NCBI GenBank assembly: GCA_017539165.1
Contig: JAFYHN010000098.1
Coordinates: 1-64,000, forward strand
DNA length: 64,000 nucleotides
From: Eubacterium sp.
GTDB lineage: Bacteria > Bacillota > Clostridia > Lachnospirales > Lachnospiraceae
Direction of reading: 5' to 3'
In this document: piece by piece, positions 1 to 8,970 of the stretch
Position numbering within the stretch: the first letter of the stretch is position 1
Layout of the letters: the number at the start of each line of letters is the position of its first letter
The notes under the pieces: generated by a model
What the model was told of the DNA's origin: nothing
Databases searched by the model: none
Seen by the model: the letters and a program-made list of their open reading frames with translations, nothing else
Position numbers and translations under genes: made by a program

Positions 1-329
1 CTCATCTTTACAACCGGAACTCCAAGCGCCGCCATAACAGGTCCAACTATAAGGGAAGTTTTATCTCCAACGCCGCCCGTAGAATGTTTATCAAGAACAA
101 CGCATCCTATAGCACTCATATCAAACATCTCACCGCTATGAGCCATAGCAAGAGCCAGATCAGTTGTCTCTCTCTTATCCATCCCCTTAAGGCATATAGC
201 CATAAGAAGCGCAGAGGTCTGATAATCCGGAATAGTACGATTAACTACATGATCTATGAACCATTCAATCTCCTGTTTTGTCAGACTAAGACCCTTTTTC
301 TTCTTTTCAATAATCTCAATAATATTCAT
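1..329 (-). CDS. pdp: Pyrimidine-nucleoside phosphorylase, N-terminal part (cut by window edge)
   Basis: Phosphorolyses uridine, thymidine or deoxyuridine to base plus (deoxy)ribose-1-phosphate in the cytosol (family knowledge). The 109 visible codons begin [13 protein letters not shown] and contain the phosphate-binding signature [13 protein letters not shown] near residues 85-97, which is diagnostic of the thymidine/pyrimidine phosphorylase family. The start is ATG at 327-329 with GGGAGG about 8 nt upstream. The C-terminal two thirds lie beyond position 1. It follows the M29 peptidase gene by 51 nt on the same strand, so it may be the last gene of the pyr cluster, where nucleoside salvage would fit. 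It could equally be called deoA. Confidence 0.9.
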   Translation of the reverse strand, partial: MNIIEIIEKKKKGLSLTKQEIEWFIDHVVNRTIPDYQTSALLMAICLKGMDKRETTDLALAMAHSGEMFDMSAIGCVVLDKHSTGGVGDKTSLIVGPVMAALGVPVVKM

Positions 330-380
330 AAATCCTCCCATAAAATATGCGATTAAAATGTCACAAACAATTGAAGCTGA

Positions 381-2465
381 TTATAAAACTGCGTTTAGTT
401 CTTCAGTACCAGGCAGAACGAATCTTCCTTCACGTATGATGTCTGTCTCACTTCCGTCCTGATTAACCGTATAAAGCCTTCCCAGCTCATTGTATGGAAT
501 AGTTATATCTGTATGGCAATTAAAATATGCTTTATCAGGTTCTGTATCACGAAGTAAAGAATAGTCATTCTCTCTACTTATGATTTCTTTCCCGTCAGGA
601 TTATAAACCGCATGCTCTTCCATATGACTGTAACAGGTATCTCCAAGCGCAAAATGCGGACCGGTCTTCTCAACTATAAGGATTGGAAGTTTTTCTAATA
701 TACCGAACTTCTGTGCCATGGCATATGCGTGCGTATTAGTACCGATAGCGAATTCTCCGATAGGGAGAGTCTCATGATTAAAAAGTATCGCTTCTTTTAT
801 ATAACGCTTTCCAGCCTTAACATCCTCAAAGTTGCCACAGCTGTAATCTTTAACTCTACCATCCTCAAATGTAAACTCAAGATTCTCAAAACTGTATCCA
901 TTAAGATATGACTTTTTAACATTCAGGACTCCGTTTGTTCCACAAAGAACAGGTGATGTGAATATCTCTCCTAGCGGGATATTTACATCAGCTGTACAGT
1001 TCTCAAACTGTGTTTCCTTCTCAGGATTCTTGAGTCTACGAAGCTTAACGCTAATGTCTGTATGATTACCATTCATTCCGAGCACGTGTACCGAATCAGC
1101 CTTATCCAGCACATCAATCATACTCTGCTGTATACCCTTGTATTTCTCATTATCAAGAGTATTGATCACCATTGTCTCTTGAAAGATTTCTTCAAAACCC
1201 TCTCCTATCTCAGGAAGCGGAAATGCTATAATAGTGAAACTGTATGAATCACCAGGAATGAATTCATTTGAGAGCTGCCCCAGCTTATTATACATAGATG
1301 TAAAAAGCTCATTCTGTTTATCAGTGTAACTCTGAACGGATTCTTTCACAACTGGAGAAAACTGTTTTTCTCCAAATGTCTCTATAACCGCAGGTCCGGC
1401 ATACGCTTCTGCATTCTCACTGAATTCCTTATAAGCCTCTCTCGAAGCATTTATTCTTCTTTCGACAAATCGACCATCAAGGAAGAACCTGTCATCAAGT
1501 CTGTGATCATATTCAAACTGCATATTCGGCGAGCCGCTTTCATACCCCTGCTTTACAACTCCCTTTCTGACAAGTCTGCTGAAAGCACATCGGCTCAGGA
1601 TAGGTTCAAGACCCATCTTCGCAAACTGGCCGATAGCAGCCCGTACAATCCTCTCCTGTCCGATATGATATCTGATATTTACAGTCTTCTTACCAGAAAA
1701 ATCTATACCCATAACATCGAATCCGCGTCTGAAACCATCTGTATAAGTCGACGCCATTCTTTCGATCTCATCATCATCCAGTTCCGCAAGATACTCAGAA
1801 AGAACTTTCTCATTTTCCGATATATAATCCCCATACATATAGAGATATCTCGAATCTGAAAGATCAGCTTTATCACATATGTAAGAAGCTACACTATCAT
1901 AGTCAGGAACGAGCGTCTCTTCCATTCTTGCAAAAGAGAATTCTTCAATATAATCAAACGCATAATAATATATCGCTTCTTCAACATTCTTAAGTGTTGG
2001 AAGTTCTTCCGAACAAAACATTCCATAGAGTTCAAGATAAAGCTCTAACAAATATATCACTGGCTTCAGCTTTATATAATCCAGTTCTCCATCACACGAA
2101 GCACCATATATAATAACAGGAAGGGCATGCAGTTCAGCACTAACAAATGAAAGCACCGGACCATATATCTTTAATTTATCCTCCGCATAATCAGGATTAG
2201 AATAAGATGTATCATAATTATCAGGAAGAATATCAACGTAATTCGAAGTATTAACTTCATCCAGTACATCTTCCGAAATATTATATACACCCTTCTCTCT
2301 TATCTCTTCAGAATTCTCTACAACACCGAGAATATACTCAGCTCCAACTGCAAAAAAATCCAGATAAAGTCCGTGCCCGTTATCCGCAGCACGACATTCA
2401 TCCGGAATATCTTTTATTCTTGAAATTGCAAGTTCATATCTTTCTTTAAAGTCCATATTCACCAT
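381..2465 (-). CDS. M29-family (AmpS/PepS-like) metallo-aminopeptidase with long N-terminal extension
   Basis: A cytosolic aminopeptidase releasing N-terminal residues from peptides (family inference). The C-terminal half carries the M29 metal-site motifs in order: GEIFTSPV, then LPIGEFAIGTNTHA, then EKTGPHFALGDTC, then NCHTDITI. These supply the expected two Glu, two His and one Asp ligands. At 694 residues it is much longer than the usual 370-410, because about 300 residues precede the catalytic region; I do not recognise that N-terminal part. The start taken is ATG at 2463-2465, four bases after GGAG; a second in-frame ATG lies three codons downstream. It sits 34 nt after a small membrane protein gene in the pyr cluster. 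Confidence 0.8.
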   Translation of the reverse strand: MVNMDFKERYELAISRIKDIPDECRAADNGHGLYLDFFAVGAEYILGVVENSEEIREKGVYNISEDVLDEVNTSNYVDILPDNYDTSYSNPDYAEDKLKIYGPVLSFVSAELHALPVIIYGASCDGELDYIKLKPVIYLLELYLELYGMFCSEELPTLKNVEEAIYYYAFDYIEEFSFARMEETLVPDYDSVASYICDKADLSDSRYLYMYGDYISENEKVLSEYLAELDDDEIERMASTYTDGFRRGFDVMGIDFSGKKTVNIRYHIGQERIVRAAIGQFAKMGLEPILSRCAFSRLVRKGVVKQGYESGSPNMQFEYDHRLDDRFFLDGRFVERRINASREAYKEFSENAEAYAGPAVIETFGEKQFSPVVKESVQSYTDKQNELFTSMYNKLGQLSNEFIPGDSYSFTIIAFPLPEIGEGFEEIFQETMVINTLDNEKYKGIQQSMIDVLDKADSVHVLGMNGNHTDISVKLRRLKNPEKETQFENCTADVNIPLGEIFTSPVLCGTNGVLNVKKSYLNGYSFENLEFTFEDGRVKDYSCGNFEDVKAGKRYIKEAILFNHETLPIGEFAIGTNTHAYAMAQKFGILEKLPILIVEKTGPHFALGDTCYSHMEEHAVYNPDGKEIISRENDYSLLRDTEPDKAYFNCHTDITIPYNELGRLYTVNQDGSETDIIREGRFVLPGTEELNAVL

Positions 2466-2499
2466 CAAACTCCGTATTAATATAATTATAAAAAATCAT

Positions 2500-2814
2500 C
2501 TATAACATATATATAGCAACAAGCAGTGCTGCATTCACAAGTACAACTATAAAAGCTGTACGCTTACCAAGCACACCACCTTCGGAATCTTTAAAAGCCA
2601 GTAAAACAAAAATAAGCGCCGTAACATCCGACACCAATCCAGCCAGCAGTACTGAACCCACTGTATCAGGTGCCTCGCCATGCATGATAAATGCATACAC
2701 AAGCGCAAAAACAATACATATAAATGCTATTATTCCAAACACCAATGAGATGATGGCATCCTTCGCCATCACCTCATCAGAGAATTTATATTTTTTCATC
2801 TTATTTCGAGCCAT
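2500..2814 (-). CDS. Small membrane protein, function unknown
   Basis: A 104-residue protein with a basic N-terminus (MARNKMKKYKF) and three hydrophobic stretches, near residues 20-45, 53-73 and 85-103, which look like membrane helices. I recognise no catalytic motif. It starts one base after the pyrD stop codon, so it is almost certainly translated from the pyr mRNA. Its link to pyrimidine synthesis is only positional. Confidence 0.75.
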   Translation of the reverse strand: MARNKMKKYKFSDEVMAKDAIISLVFGIIAFICIVFALVYAFIMHGEAPDTVGSVLLAGLVSDVTALIFVLLAFKDSEGGVLGKRTAFIVVLVNAALLVAIYML

Positions 2815-2815
2815 A

Positions 2816-3730
2816 TTATTTCGCCTCTAAAACACAACCTCTTATCTCTTCAAGGCTATTTATTCCCTGTTCTTTCATAAACTTCTCTATTCCCTCAACA
2901 ACTTCAAGAGTCACATTAGGATTAGCAAAATTCGATGTACCGACCGAAACCATAGTAGCACCAGCCATAATGAATTCAAGTGCATCTTCCGCGCAGCTGA
3001 TACCACCCATTCCTATGATTGGAACATTCACAGCAGAAGCAACCTGATATACCATTCTTACAGCAACCGGCTTTACAGCTGGTCCTGACATTCCTCCGGT
3101 TTTATTTGCAAGTGCAAATGTTCTTCTGTTTATATCTATCTTCATTCCTGTAATCGTATTGATAAGAGACAAAGCATCTGTTCCGCCGCTTACAGCAGCT
3201 TTTGCCATCTCAGCAATATCAGTCACATTCGGACTAAGCTTCATGATAACAGGTTGTTTAGCCTTAGCCTTAATCTCACGAGTTATATTCTCGAGCGCCT
3301 TTGGATCAACACCAAAAGCTATTCCACCCTCTTTAACATTCGGACAAGAAACATTTATCTCAAGAAGATCAACTTCAGGACAGTCTCCAAGTCTCTCAAC
3401 CACTTCAACATAATCCCGAACCGAACGTCCACAAACATTAACTATAACCTTAGTATCATAGTTCTTAAGGAACTTAAGGTCTCTACTGATAAATGTATCA
3501 ATACCAGGATTCTGAAGACCGATAGCATTGAGCATACCACCATATGTCTCAGCTACACGAGGAGTCTTGTTTCCTTCCCAGGGAACATTTGCAACACCTT
3601 TAGTTGTAACTGCTCCAAGTTTAGAAAGATCTACAAAATCCGAATACTCCATCCCAGAACCAAATGTACCTGACGCAACAGTCACCGGATTCTTCATCTC
3701 AACGCCGCATATATTAACAGAAAGATTCAT
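2816..3730 (-). CDS. pyrD: Dihydroorotate dehydrogenase B, catalytic (PyrD) subunit
   Basis: Oxidises dihydroorotate to orotate in de novo pyrimidine synthesis, passing electrons through FMN to the PyrK subunit and then to NAD+. The 304 residues begin MNLSVNICGVEMKNPV and hold the family motifs VASGTFG, NVSCPNVKEGG (catalytic Cys, class 1B) and the glycine-rich FMN-phosphate regions GMGGISC and GATMVSVGT. The ATG at 3728-3730 overlaps the pyrK TGA by one base (TGATG), with AGGAGG upstream inside pyrK. A TTG one codon earlier is a possible but less likely start. Translational coupling with pyrK fits the heterotetrameric enzyme. Confidence 0.96.
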   Translation of the reverse strand: MNLSVNICGVEMKNPVTVASGTFGSGMEYSDFVDLSKLGAVTTKGVANVPWEGNKTPRVAETYGGMLNAIGLQNPGIDTFISRDLKFLKNYDTKVIVNVCGRSVRDYVEVVERLGDCPEVDLLEINVSCPNVKEGGIAFGVDPKALENITREIKAKAKQPVIMKLSPNVTDIAEMAKAAVSGGTDALSLINTITGMKIDINRRTFALANKTGGMSGPAVKPVAVRMVYQVASAVNVPIIGMGGISCAEDALEFIMAGATMVSVGTSNFANPNVTLEVVEGIEKFMKEQGINSLEEIRGCVLEAK

Positions 3731-4506
3731 CAAAGTTCCACCTCCTGAGCATCAAATACAGGTCCATCAACGCAGATACGTTTATTCTTAACCTTGGAGT
3801 GATCATCAATATCACATGTACATGTAACACAGGCAAGACATGCACCGATACCACATGCCATACGCTCCTCCAGAGAAATATATGCTGGGACTCCGCACTT
3901 TTCAGAATAACTCTTCACCGCCCTGAGCATAGGCTTTGGACCGCATGAATACAAAGCATCGCCCTTAACATCAAAATGAACAGCTGCATCGATGACATTT
4001 CCCTTAATACCAACATTGCCAGTATCACTGGAAATGTAAACCGTAGCAACCTTCTCAAACTCTTCAAGAAGGAAGGTCTCATTTCTGAATCCAAGAATAA
4101 CACTTATATTCTCTTTAGATACACCTCTCCTGCTAAACTCCTTAGCGAGTTCAAGCATAGGCGGAATTCCGATTCCACCACCAAGAAGAACAGGCCTTTC
4201 AGAAAAAACAGTGTAACCATTTCCTACAGGTCCTACAAGTCTTATAGTATCTCCGGAAGAAAGCTTACTAAACTGCTTTGTTCCCTCTCCAACCGTTCTG
4301 TATACAAGTCTGAGAGCATCATCTTCTTTATTCACTTCGCATATACTAATAGGTCTTGGAAGAAGCTTCGATGCATCGTCAGTATATAGATTCACAAACT
4401 GACCGCCATGTGCATCCGAAGCAAGTCCCGGAGCCTTGATCCACATACTGTATATATCTTCTATAAGATGCTCCTGTTTTATTACTTCCGCATTCAAACT
4501 TTTCAT
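3730..4506 (-). CDS. pyrK: Dihydroorotate dehydrogenase B, electron-transfer subunit (PyrK)
   Basis: The FAD and [2Fe-2S] subunit that moves electrons from PyrD's FMN to NAD+. The 258 residues contain the flavin-binding LLPRPISICE segment, the NAD-domain motif VLLGGGIGIPP, and a C-terminal cysteine cluster (MACGIGACLACVTC followed by a later RICVDGPVF) that ligates the 2Fe-2S centre. Start ATG 4504-4506 has AGGAT about 10 nt upstream. It lies 13 nt after pyrF and overlaps pyrD, so the three form one unit. Confidence 0.96.
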   Translation of the reverse strand: MKSLNAEVIKQEHLIEDIYSMWIKAPGLASDAHGGQFVNLYTDDASKLLPRPISICEVNKEDDALRLVYRTVGEGTKQFSKLSSGDTIRLVGPVGNGYTVFSERPVLLGGGIGIPPMLELAKEFSRRGVSKENISVILGFRNETFLLEEFEKVATVYISSDTGNVGIKGNVIDAAVHFDVKGDALYSCGPKPMLRAVKSYSEKCGVPAYISLEERMACGIGACLACVTCTCDIDDHSKVKNKRICVDGPVFDAQEVEL

Positions 4507-4519
4507 TATAATCTATCCT

Positions 4520-5446
4520 TTAAATGTTTTCTCTGATATCCTTGAGCATATCTTCAACAGCTGCTCTTGAAGCATCTGCAAATGCCTTCTCACCAAATGA
4601 AGCATACTTCTCATTCTGATATGCTGCGATTATTCCTCTTGATGAATTAACTATAGCACCAAGTCCGTCACTATTGAAAAATCCCTTAAGATCCTTTCCA
4701 CTTCCACCCTGAGCACCATATCCAGGAACAAGAATATAAGCCTTAGGCATGAGGCGTCTCAGTTCAGCACCCATCTCAGGATAAGTTGCACCAACTACAG
4801 CACCAACATTACTATAGTCGCCATCCATACTAGTAAGTCCCCACTCATTTACCTTATCAGCTACAAGTTCATAAAGTGGTCTTCCATCGATCTTCTGATC
4901 CTGAAACTCACCGGACGAAGGATTTGAAGTTTTAACAAGAACAAAGATTCCCTTATCCTCTTTATTACATACATCTATAAACGGTTTAACACCATCCGAA
5001 CCAAGATATGGATTTACTGTAACAATATCCTCTTCAAATGGAAATATAACCTTTTTATCTGAAGAACCAACAGATACAGAACCGATATGACCTATAGCAT
5101 AGCTCTCTGAAGTAGATCCGATATCACCTCTCTTGATATCTCCTATGACAACAAGACCCTTCTTATGAGCATAATCAACCGTCTTCTTAAATGCTATAAG
5201 ACCTGGTATTCCATACTGCTCATACATAGCAACCTGAGGTTTAACAGCAGGAACAAGATCAGCAACCGCATCCATAATTCCTACATTGAATTCGTAAAAT
5301 GCTTCAGCAACAGCCTCAAGTGTATCACCAAACTCTTCATACTTCTTATCAAGAATATAGCCCGGAATAAACTTAAGCTGAGGATCAAGCCCTACAACTA
5401 CGGGTGCATCTTTCTTTTTAATCTCTTCGACTAACTTAGATATCAT
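4520..5446 (-). CDS. pyrF: Orotidine 5'-phosphate decarboxylase
   Basis: Decarboxylates OMP to UMP, the last step of de novo UMP synthesis. The 308 residues show the catalytic block VVIGDIKRGDIGST (Asp and Lys of the active site) and the phosphate-binding VPGYGAQGG. The length matches the longer subfamily (about 270-310) common in clostridia and mycobacteria rather than the 230-240-residue form. ATG 5444-5446 follows GGAGG by 6 nt. It is the first gene of the pyrF-pyrK-pyrD cluster, with a good promoter 52-80 nt upstream. I saw no PyrR-type attenuator in the short leader. Confidence 0.95.
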   Translation of the reverse strand: MISKLVEEIKKKDAPVVVGLDPQLKFIPGYILDKKYEEFGDTLEAVAEAFYEFNVGIMDAVADLVPAVKPQVAMYEQYGIPGLIAFKKTVDYAHKKGLVVIGDIKRGDIGSTSESYAIGHIGSVSVGSSDKKVIFPFEEDIVTVNPYLGSDGVKPFIDVCNKEDKGIFVLVKTSNPSSGEFQDQKIDGRPLYELVADKVNEWGLTSMDGDYSNVGAVVGATYPEMGAELRRLMPKAYILVPGYGAQGGSGKDLKGFFNSDGLGAIVNSSRGIIAAYQNEKYASFGEKAFADASRAAVEDMLKDIRENI

Positions 5447-5497
5447 ATCTATCCTCCATCTATTTTTCTGTTAATTGTAAAAGAATGTCTGTGCGTT

Positions 5498-5526
5498 ATT
5501 TTATCAAAAATACATTTAATACACAA
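5498..5526 (-). promoter_or_regulatory. Predicted sigma-A promoter of the pyrF operon
   Basis: Read on the minus strand, TTGTGT and TAAAAT are separated by exactly 17 bp, 52 nt before the pyrF ATG. This is the only good match in the interval between the LytTR gene and pyrF. Confidence 0.6.
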
Positions 5527-5544
5527 GGATACATTTACATACAT

Positions 5545-5937
5545 TTATAGTCTTCTTCTGTATCTCTGGGTAAGCCTTAAAATTTCCCGCGAACGTTTCA
5601 TATGAACACATCCGAATTTGTCAATAAAATTCACAAAGCCAAGATTCACGACACAAAATTTATTGATTCGAACAAGATTCATAACTCCTCTATTCATAAG
5701 TTTTCTTTTTGCAATCCTTGGTTCCAGAACCATTTCTCTATCAGGAAAATATATCTTATATACTTTTGAATGTGTGTCAATCCTCACAATATCCGTTATA
5801 ACATGTGGAGAATTCTTCCATGTTCTGTTAAATCCCCTTTTAACATGACACCTATTGAAACGATCAACAAGTATTATGATCGCATCTATAATCTCGACTA
5901 TGTTCTCATTATCGAATGTCAACCTTTCTTTCATCAT
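5545..5937 (-). CDS. Stand-alone LytTR-type DNA-binding protein
   Basis: A 130-residue protein whose residues from about 45 onward fit a LytTR domain: an ITDIVRIDTHSKVYKIYF strand pair, then the hallmark LVRINKFCVVNLGFVNFID (normally FxRIHKSYxVNLxxI), then a basic C-terminus RLTQRYRRRL. The first 45 residues are not a receiver domain, so it is not a classical two-component regulator. The start is one of two adjacent ATGs (5935-5937 or 5932-5934) after a run of six G. The frame stays open further upstream, but that stretch encodes the preceding terminator. LytTR proteins usually bind paired direct repeats about two helical turns apart; such pairs occur at 32.4 and 43.2 kb here. Confidence 0.72.
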   Translation of the reverse strand: MMKERLTFDNENIVEIIDAIIILVDRFNRCHVKRGFNRTWKNSPHVITDIVRIDTHSKVYKIYFPDREMVLEPRIAKRKLMNRGVMNLVRINKFCVVNLGFVNFIDKFGCVHMKRSREILRLTQRYRRRL

Positions 5938-5950
5938 ACCCCCCATTATA

Positions 5951-5990
5951 TTAAAAGCAACAGACCAAGCAAAAAGCACTGGTCTGTTGC
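5951..5990 (-). terminator. Rho-independent terminator after the penicillin-binding protein gene
   Basis: An 11-bp perfect stem (GCAACAGACCA with its complement) and a 12-nt loop are followed on the minus strand by TTTTAA. It begins 16 nt after the PBP stop codon and ends only about 14 nt before the LytTR start, leaving no room for a separate promoter between hairpin and gene. Confidence 0.8.
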
Positions 5991-6006
5991 TATATAATTC
6001 ATATTG

Positions 6007-8898
6007 TTAACCCGGTTGATCACCTGAACCTTCTTCCGGTGCAGGCGGAGCCTCTGTATCCGGTTCCGGCTGTGGTGCTGGTGGAGCCTCTGTATCTGGC
6101 TGAACACCTCCCTGCTCTTCTGGTGTAGCTGTTTGAACCTGTCCCTCAGCAGGTTTAAAGTACGCATATACACTATGATTTTCTGTCACGTTATCAAGTT
6201 GAACTGCAGGGTTTGGTCCAATACTGGCGCCATCTACCGTAACATCTGCTATTACATATCCAGGCGCAGGAGTAACATAAATCGTTGTACTTGTTCCTGA
6301 TGATATAGTCACAGTAGGACTTATCTGACCTCCTGGATCACACCCCGTAGTTATAGTAACTCCGTTGACCACTTCCGGATGAATTGGACATGTCGAGCTG
6401 AATACATCCTGATTATATGGGAATGTCGCACCAACGAGAACTTTAGCACCATTTTCACCATATTTAACAGTAAAAGTTTCTTTCTCCGGACAAGCATTTG
6501 TTGCTATAAGATGTGACTGTTTACACAGAGTTATAGATCTAAGATGACCTTTACAATACTTTTGAGGTGCATGGTCTTCAGTAAACCAATCAGTAAGCAC
6601 ATTACAAGTTTCTGTCGGAAGAAGTCCCGTATCTGCACATACCGAAACCTTCTCCAGTCCACTCGGAACTTCCCAGTCAGCTTCAGTTGAATGTCCATAC
6701 TTCTCAGCAATTTCATCCATTATATCACGCCACAGAGCTTTATGAAGCGCAGTGTCAGGTTCTTCCTTCTGGTAATCGTAACCATTCCATACAGAAGCTG
6801 TAAGATATGGTGTAAAACCACAGAACCAATAATCATAAGAATTTGAAGTGGTACCTGTTTTACCTGCACACTGAATTCCAGTCTGCATTCGAGCCGGTGT
6901 ACCTGTACCGGTAGTCACACACTCCTTCATTCCATCTATAAGCTGATATGCCGTAGTAGCTTCACACATCTTATGTGATCTGTCAGCCGGATTCGTATTA
7001 TCTATAATACATTCACCATCATGATCATAAACCTTAGAATAATAAACAGGTTTAGTATATGTACCCATATTAGCTATTCCAGCATAAGCTGCTGTAATCT
7101 CAATATTTTTTATACCTTGAGTAAGTCCACCAAGAGCAGTTGCCTGGTGAATATCACTATAACCATTGTCATATTCTACAAGTGAAGTAAAACCTTCCTT
7201 GAGAAGATAATCATATGCAACCTTAGGCGTAACCTCAGTAATAGCCTTTACAGCGATAACGTTCATCGACTGTGCTATAGCTTTTCTAAGATTTGATGGT
7301 CCATAGTAAGATCCATACCAGTTTCTTACTTCACCACCACCAGTACTTTCATCATAAGTATATGGTGCATCATCAAATACAGAACCAAGACCTCCTTCCA
7401 CGTCAATATACGGAAGGAACGATGCCAACACCTTAAATGTAGAACCAGGCTGTCTAAGCGCGTCAGTAGCACGGTTAAACGAAAGATTCTCTTTCTTCTC
7501 ACCACGACCGCCTCCGATAGCTTTAATATAACCTGTAGATTGATCTATGATAGAAACAGAAGCCTGAGGCTGTATTGAAGTATTGAATTCTTCCGCAAGA
7601 ACTATTGCCTTAGTCTTATTGATCATAGCCTCTTTATACTTGTTAGCTGCAGATCTTGCATCTTCTTCTGAATCATAAATATTATCATAATCATCATCTT
7701 CATTCAGAATCTGATAATAACTTACAAGAGTATTATTGTCGTAATTATATGTTTCTTCAGTATCCTTATCCATAAGGGTAAGCTTATATTCCAACGCAAC
7801 CTCATTAGAAGAAGGATAATATTCAGGATCATTGATCTTTCTATCAACTATTTCCTGCATACCTTTATCCTGAACAGAATATATCTGATATCCACCGGTA
7901 TAAAGCTCATTCCACGCTTGTTCATCGGACATATCATAGAGTTCCATAAACTCATCGTGAAGAGCATTCATTATGGCATCTTCATAAAATGAATTAACCT
8001 CATAGTTTTCATCTGAGACTTTCTTCACTTCCTGAATCCTGTCATATACGTTATCATTTATCGCTTCTTTATATTCTTTTTTAGTAATATAACCGTTCTC
8101 AAGCATCTTATCCAGAACGTCAGTACGTCTGTTATCATTATATTCCGGATAATCAATAGGATTAAAGAGATATGGATTCTTTGGAATTCCGGCTATAACC
8201 GAAATCTCTGATAAAGTAAGATCCTTAACAGATTTATCAAAATATCTGTTAGCTGCAGCCTCAACACCATTTACACCCTCACCGAGATATATAGTATTGA
8301 GATAAGCCTCAAGTATATCTTCTTTGCTGTATTTCTTTTCAAGGTCCATAGCAAGAAACTGCTCCTGAACCTTACGCTCAATCTTCTGAAGTTTTGTAAC
8401 TTCATCCATACCTACGTTAAACACGCTATTCTTAATAAGCTGCTGAGTTATAGTAGAAGCACCTTCGCTAAAGTTACGAGATATAACATCTCGACTCAAA
8501 GCTCTGAAGATACCCTTCATATCGATACCGTTATGCTTCCAGAATCTCTCATCCTCGATTGCAACAACTGCATTCTTCATCTGATCAGGAATATCCTCAT
8601 ATCCAACGAATACACGGTTTGAATTGATAGTAGAAAGTTCTCTTTCTTCAGTTCCATTCTCATCATAGATAATGGTCTTAAATCCCTTTGGCTTGATATC
8701 GACAGATTCGATATCCGGAGAATCATCCAGAATACCTTTAATCATGCCAAAACCTGCTCCGGCAAGAATTAAAACAACAAGAACAACACATGCAAAAACA
8801 ATCTTGAAGAAATCAATAAAGAATCTTCTGCTATACCTCTGATTTTTCGATGTCAGCTTTTTTTGACGTTTTTTTACGCCTTCCTTACTAAAGTTCAC
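6007..8898 (-). CDS. Class A (bifunctional) penicillin-binding protein
   Basis: A membrane-anchored peptidoglycan glycosyltransferase/transpeptidase of 963 residues. Order: basic cytosolic tail, one membrane helix (about 30-55), glycosyltransferase domain (IEDERFWKHNGID with the catalytic Glu, GASTITQQLIKN), then a transpeptidase domain with the SxxK motif QPGSTFKVLA near residue 482, SMN, and KTGTTSNSYDYWFCG. Beyond the catalytic part are a cysteine-containing stretch, a small beta-repeat-like domain (VTPAPGYVIADVTVDG) and a Pro/Glu tail with the repeated DTEAPPAP unit. The start is GTG at 8896-8898, six bases after GGAGG. Its own promoter lies between it and rho. Confidence 0.93.
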   Translation of the reverse strand: MNFSKEGVKKRQKKLTSKNQRYSRRFFIDFFKIVFACVVLVVLILAGAGFGMIKGILDDSPDIESVDIKPKGFKTIIYDENGTEERELSTINSNRVFVGYEDIPDQMKNAVVAIEDERFWKHNGIDMKGIFRALSRDVISRNFSEGASTITQQLIKNSVFNVGMDEVTKLQKIERKVQEQFLAMDLEKKYSKEDILEAYLNTIYLGEGVNGVEAAANRYFDKSVKDLTLSEISVIAGIPKNPYLFNPIDYPEYNDNRRTDVLDKMLENGYITKKEYKEAINDNVYDRIQEVKKVSDENYEVNSFYEDAIMNALHDEFMELYDMSDEQAWNELYTGGYQIYSVQDKGMQEIVDRKINDPEYYPSSNEVALEYKLTLMDKDTEETYNYDNNTLVSYYQILNEDDDYDNIYDSEEDARSAANKYKEAMINKTKAIVLAEEFNTSIQPQASVSIIDQSTGYIKAIGGGRGEKKENLSFNRATDALRQPGSTFKVLASFLPYIDVEGGLGSVFDDAPYTYDESTGGGEVRNWYGSYYGPSNLRKAIAQSMNVIAVKAITEVTPKVAYDYLLKEGFTSLVEYDNGYSDIHQATALGGLTQGIKNIEITAAYAGIANMGTYTKPVYYSKVYDHDGECIIDNTNPADRSHKMCEATTAYQLIDGMKECVTTGTGTPARMQTGIQCAGKTGTTSNSYDYWFCGFTPYLTASVWNGYDYQKEEPDTALHKALWRDIMDEIAEKYGHSTEADWEVPSGLEKVSVCADTGLLPTETCNVLTDWFTEDHAPQKYCKGHLRSITLCKQSHLIATNACPEKETFTVKYGENGAKVLVGATFPYNQDVFSSTCPIHPEVVNGVTITTGCDPGGQISPTVTISSGTSTTIYVTPAPGYVIADVTVDGASIGPNPAVQLDNVTENHSVYAYFKPAEGQVQTATPEEQGGVQPDTEAPPAPQPEPDTEAPPAPEEGSGDQPG

Positions 8899-8936
8899 GA
8901 TTAACCTCCAAAAATGTAAAACTACACTAAAGAAGA

Positions 8937-8965
8937 ATTATACACCTTGAATAAAAACATGTCAA
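8937..8965 (-). promoter_or_regulatory. Consensus sigma-A promoter of the PBP gene
   Basis: TTGACA, 17 bp, TATAAT on the minus strand: both hexamers are perfect consensus. It lies just downstream of the rho stop codon and 38 nt before the PBP GTG start. Confidence 0.85.
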
Positions 8966-8970
8966 AGTAA

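Noticed and set aside
5447-5544. PyrR-type attenuator before pyrF
   Set aside because: The leader is short, AT-rich and lacks the expected anti-antiterminator and terminator hairpins.
5938-5979. Longer N-terminus for the LytTR protein (14 extra codons)
   Set aside because: The codons would be the PBP terminator stem and tail; the residues (MLFAWSVAFNIMGG) are simply that hairpin translated.
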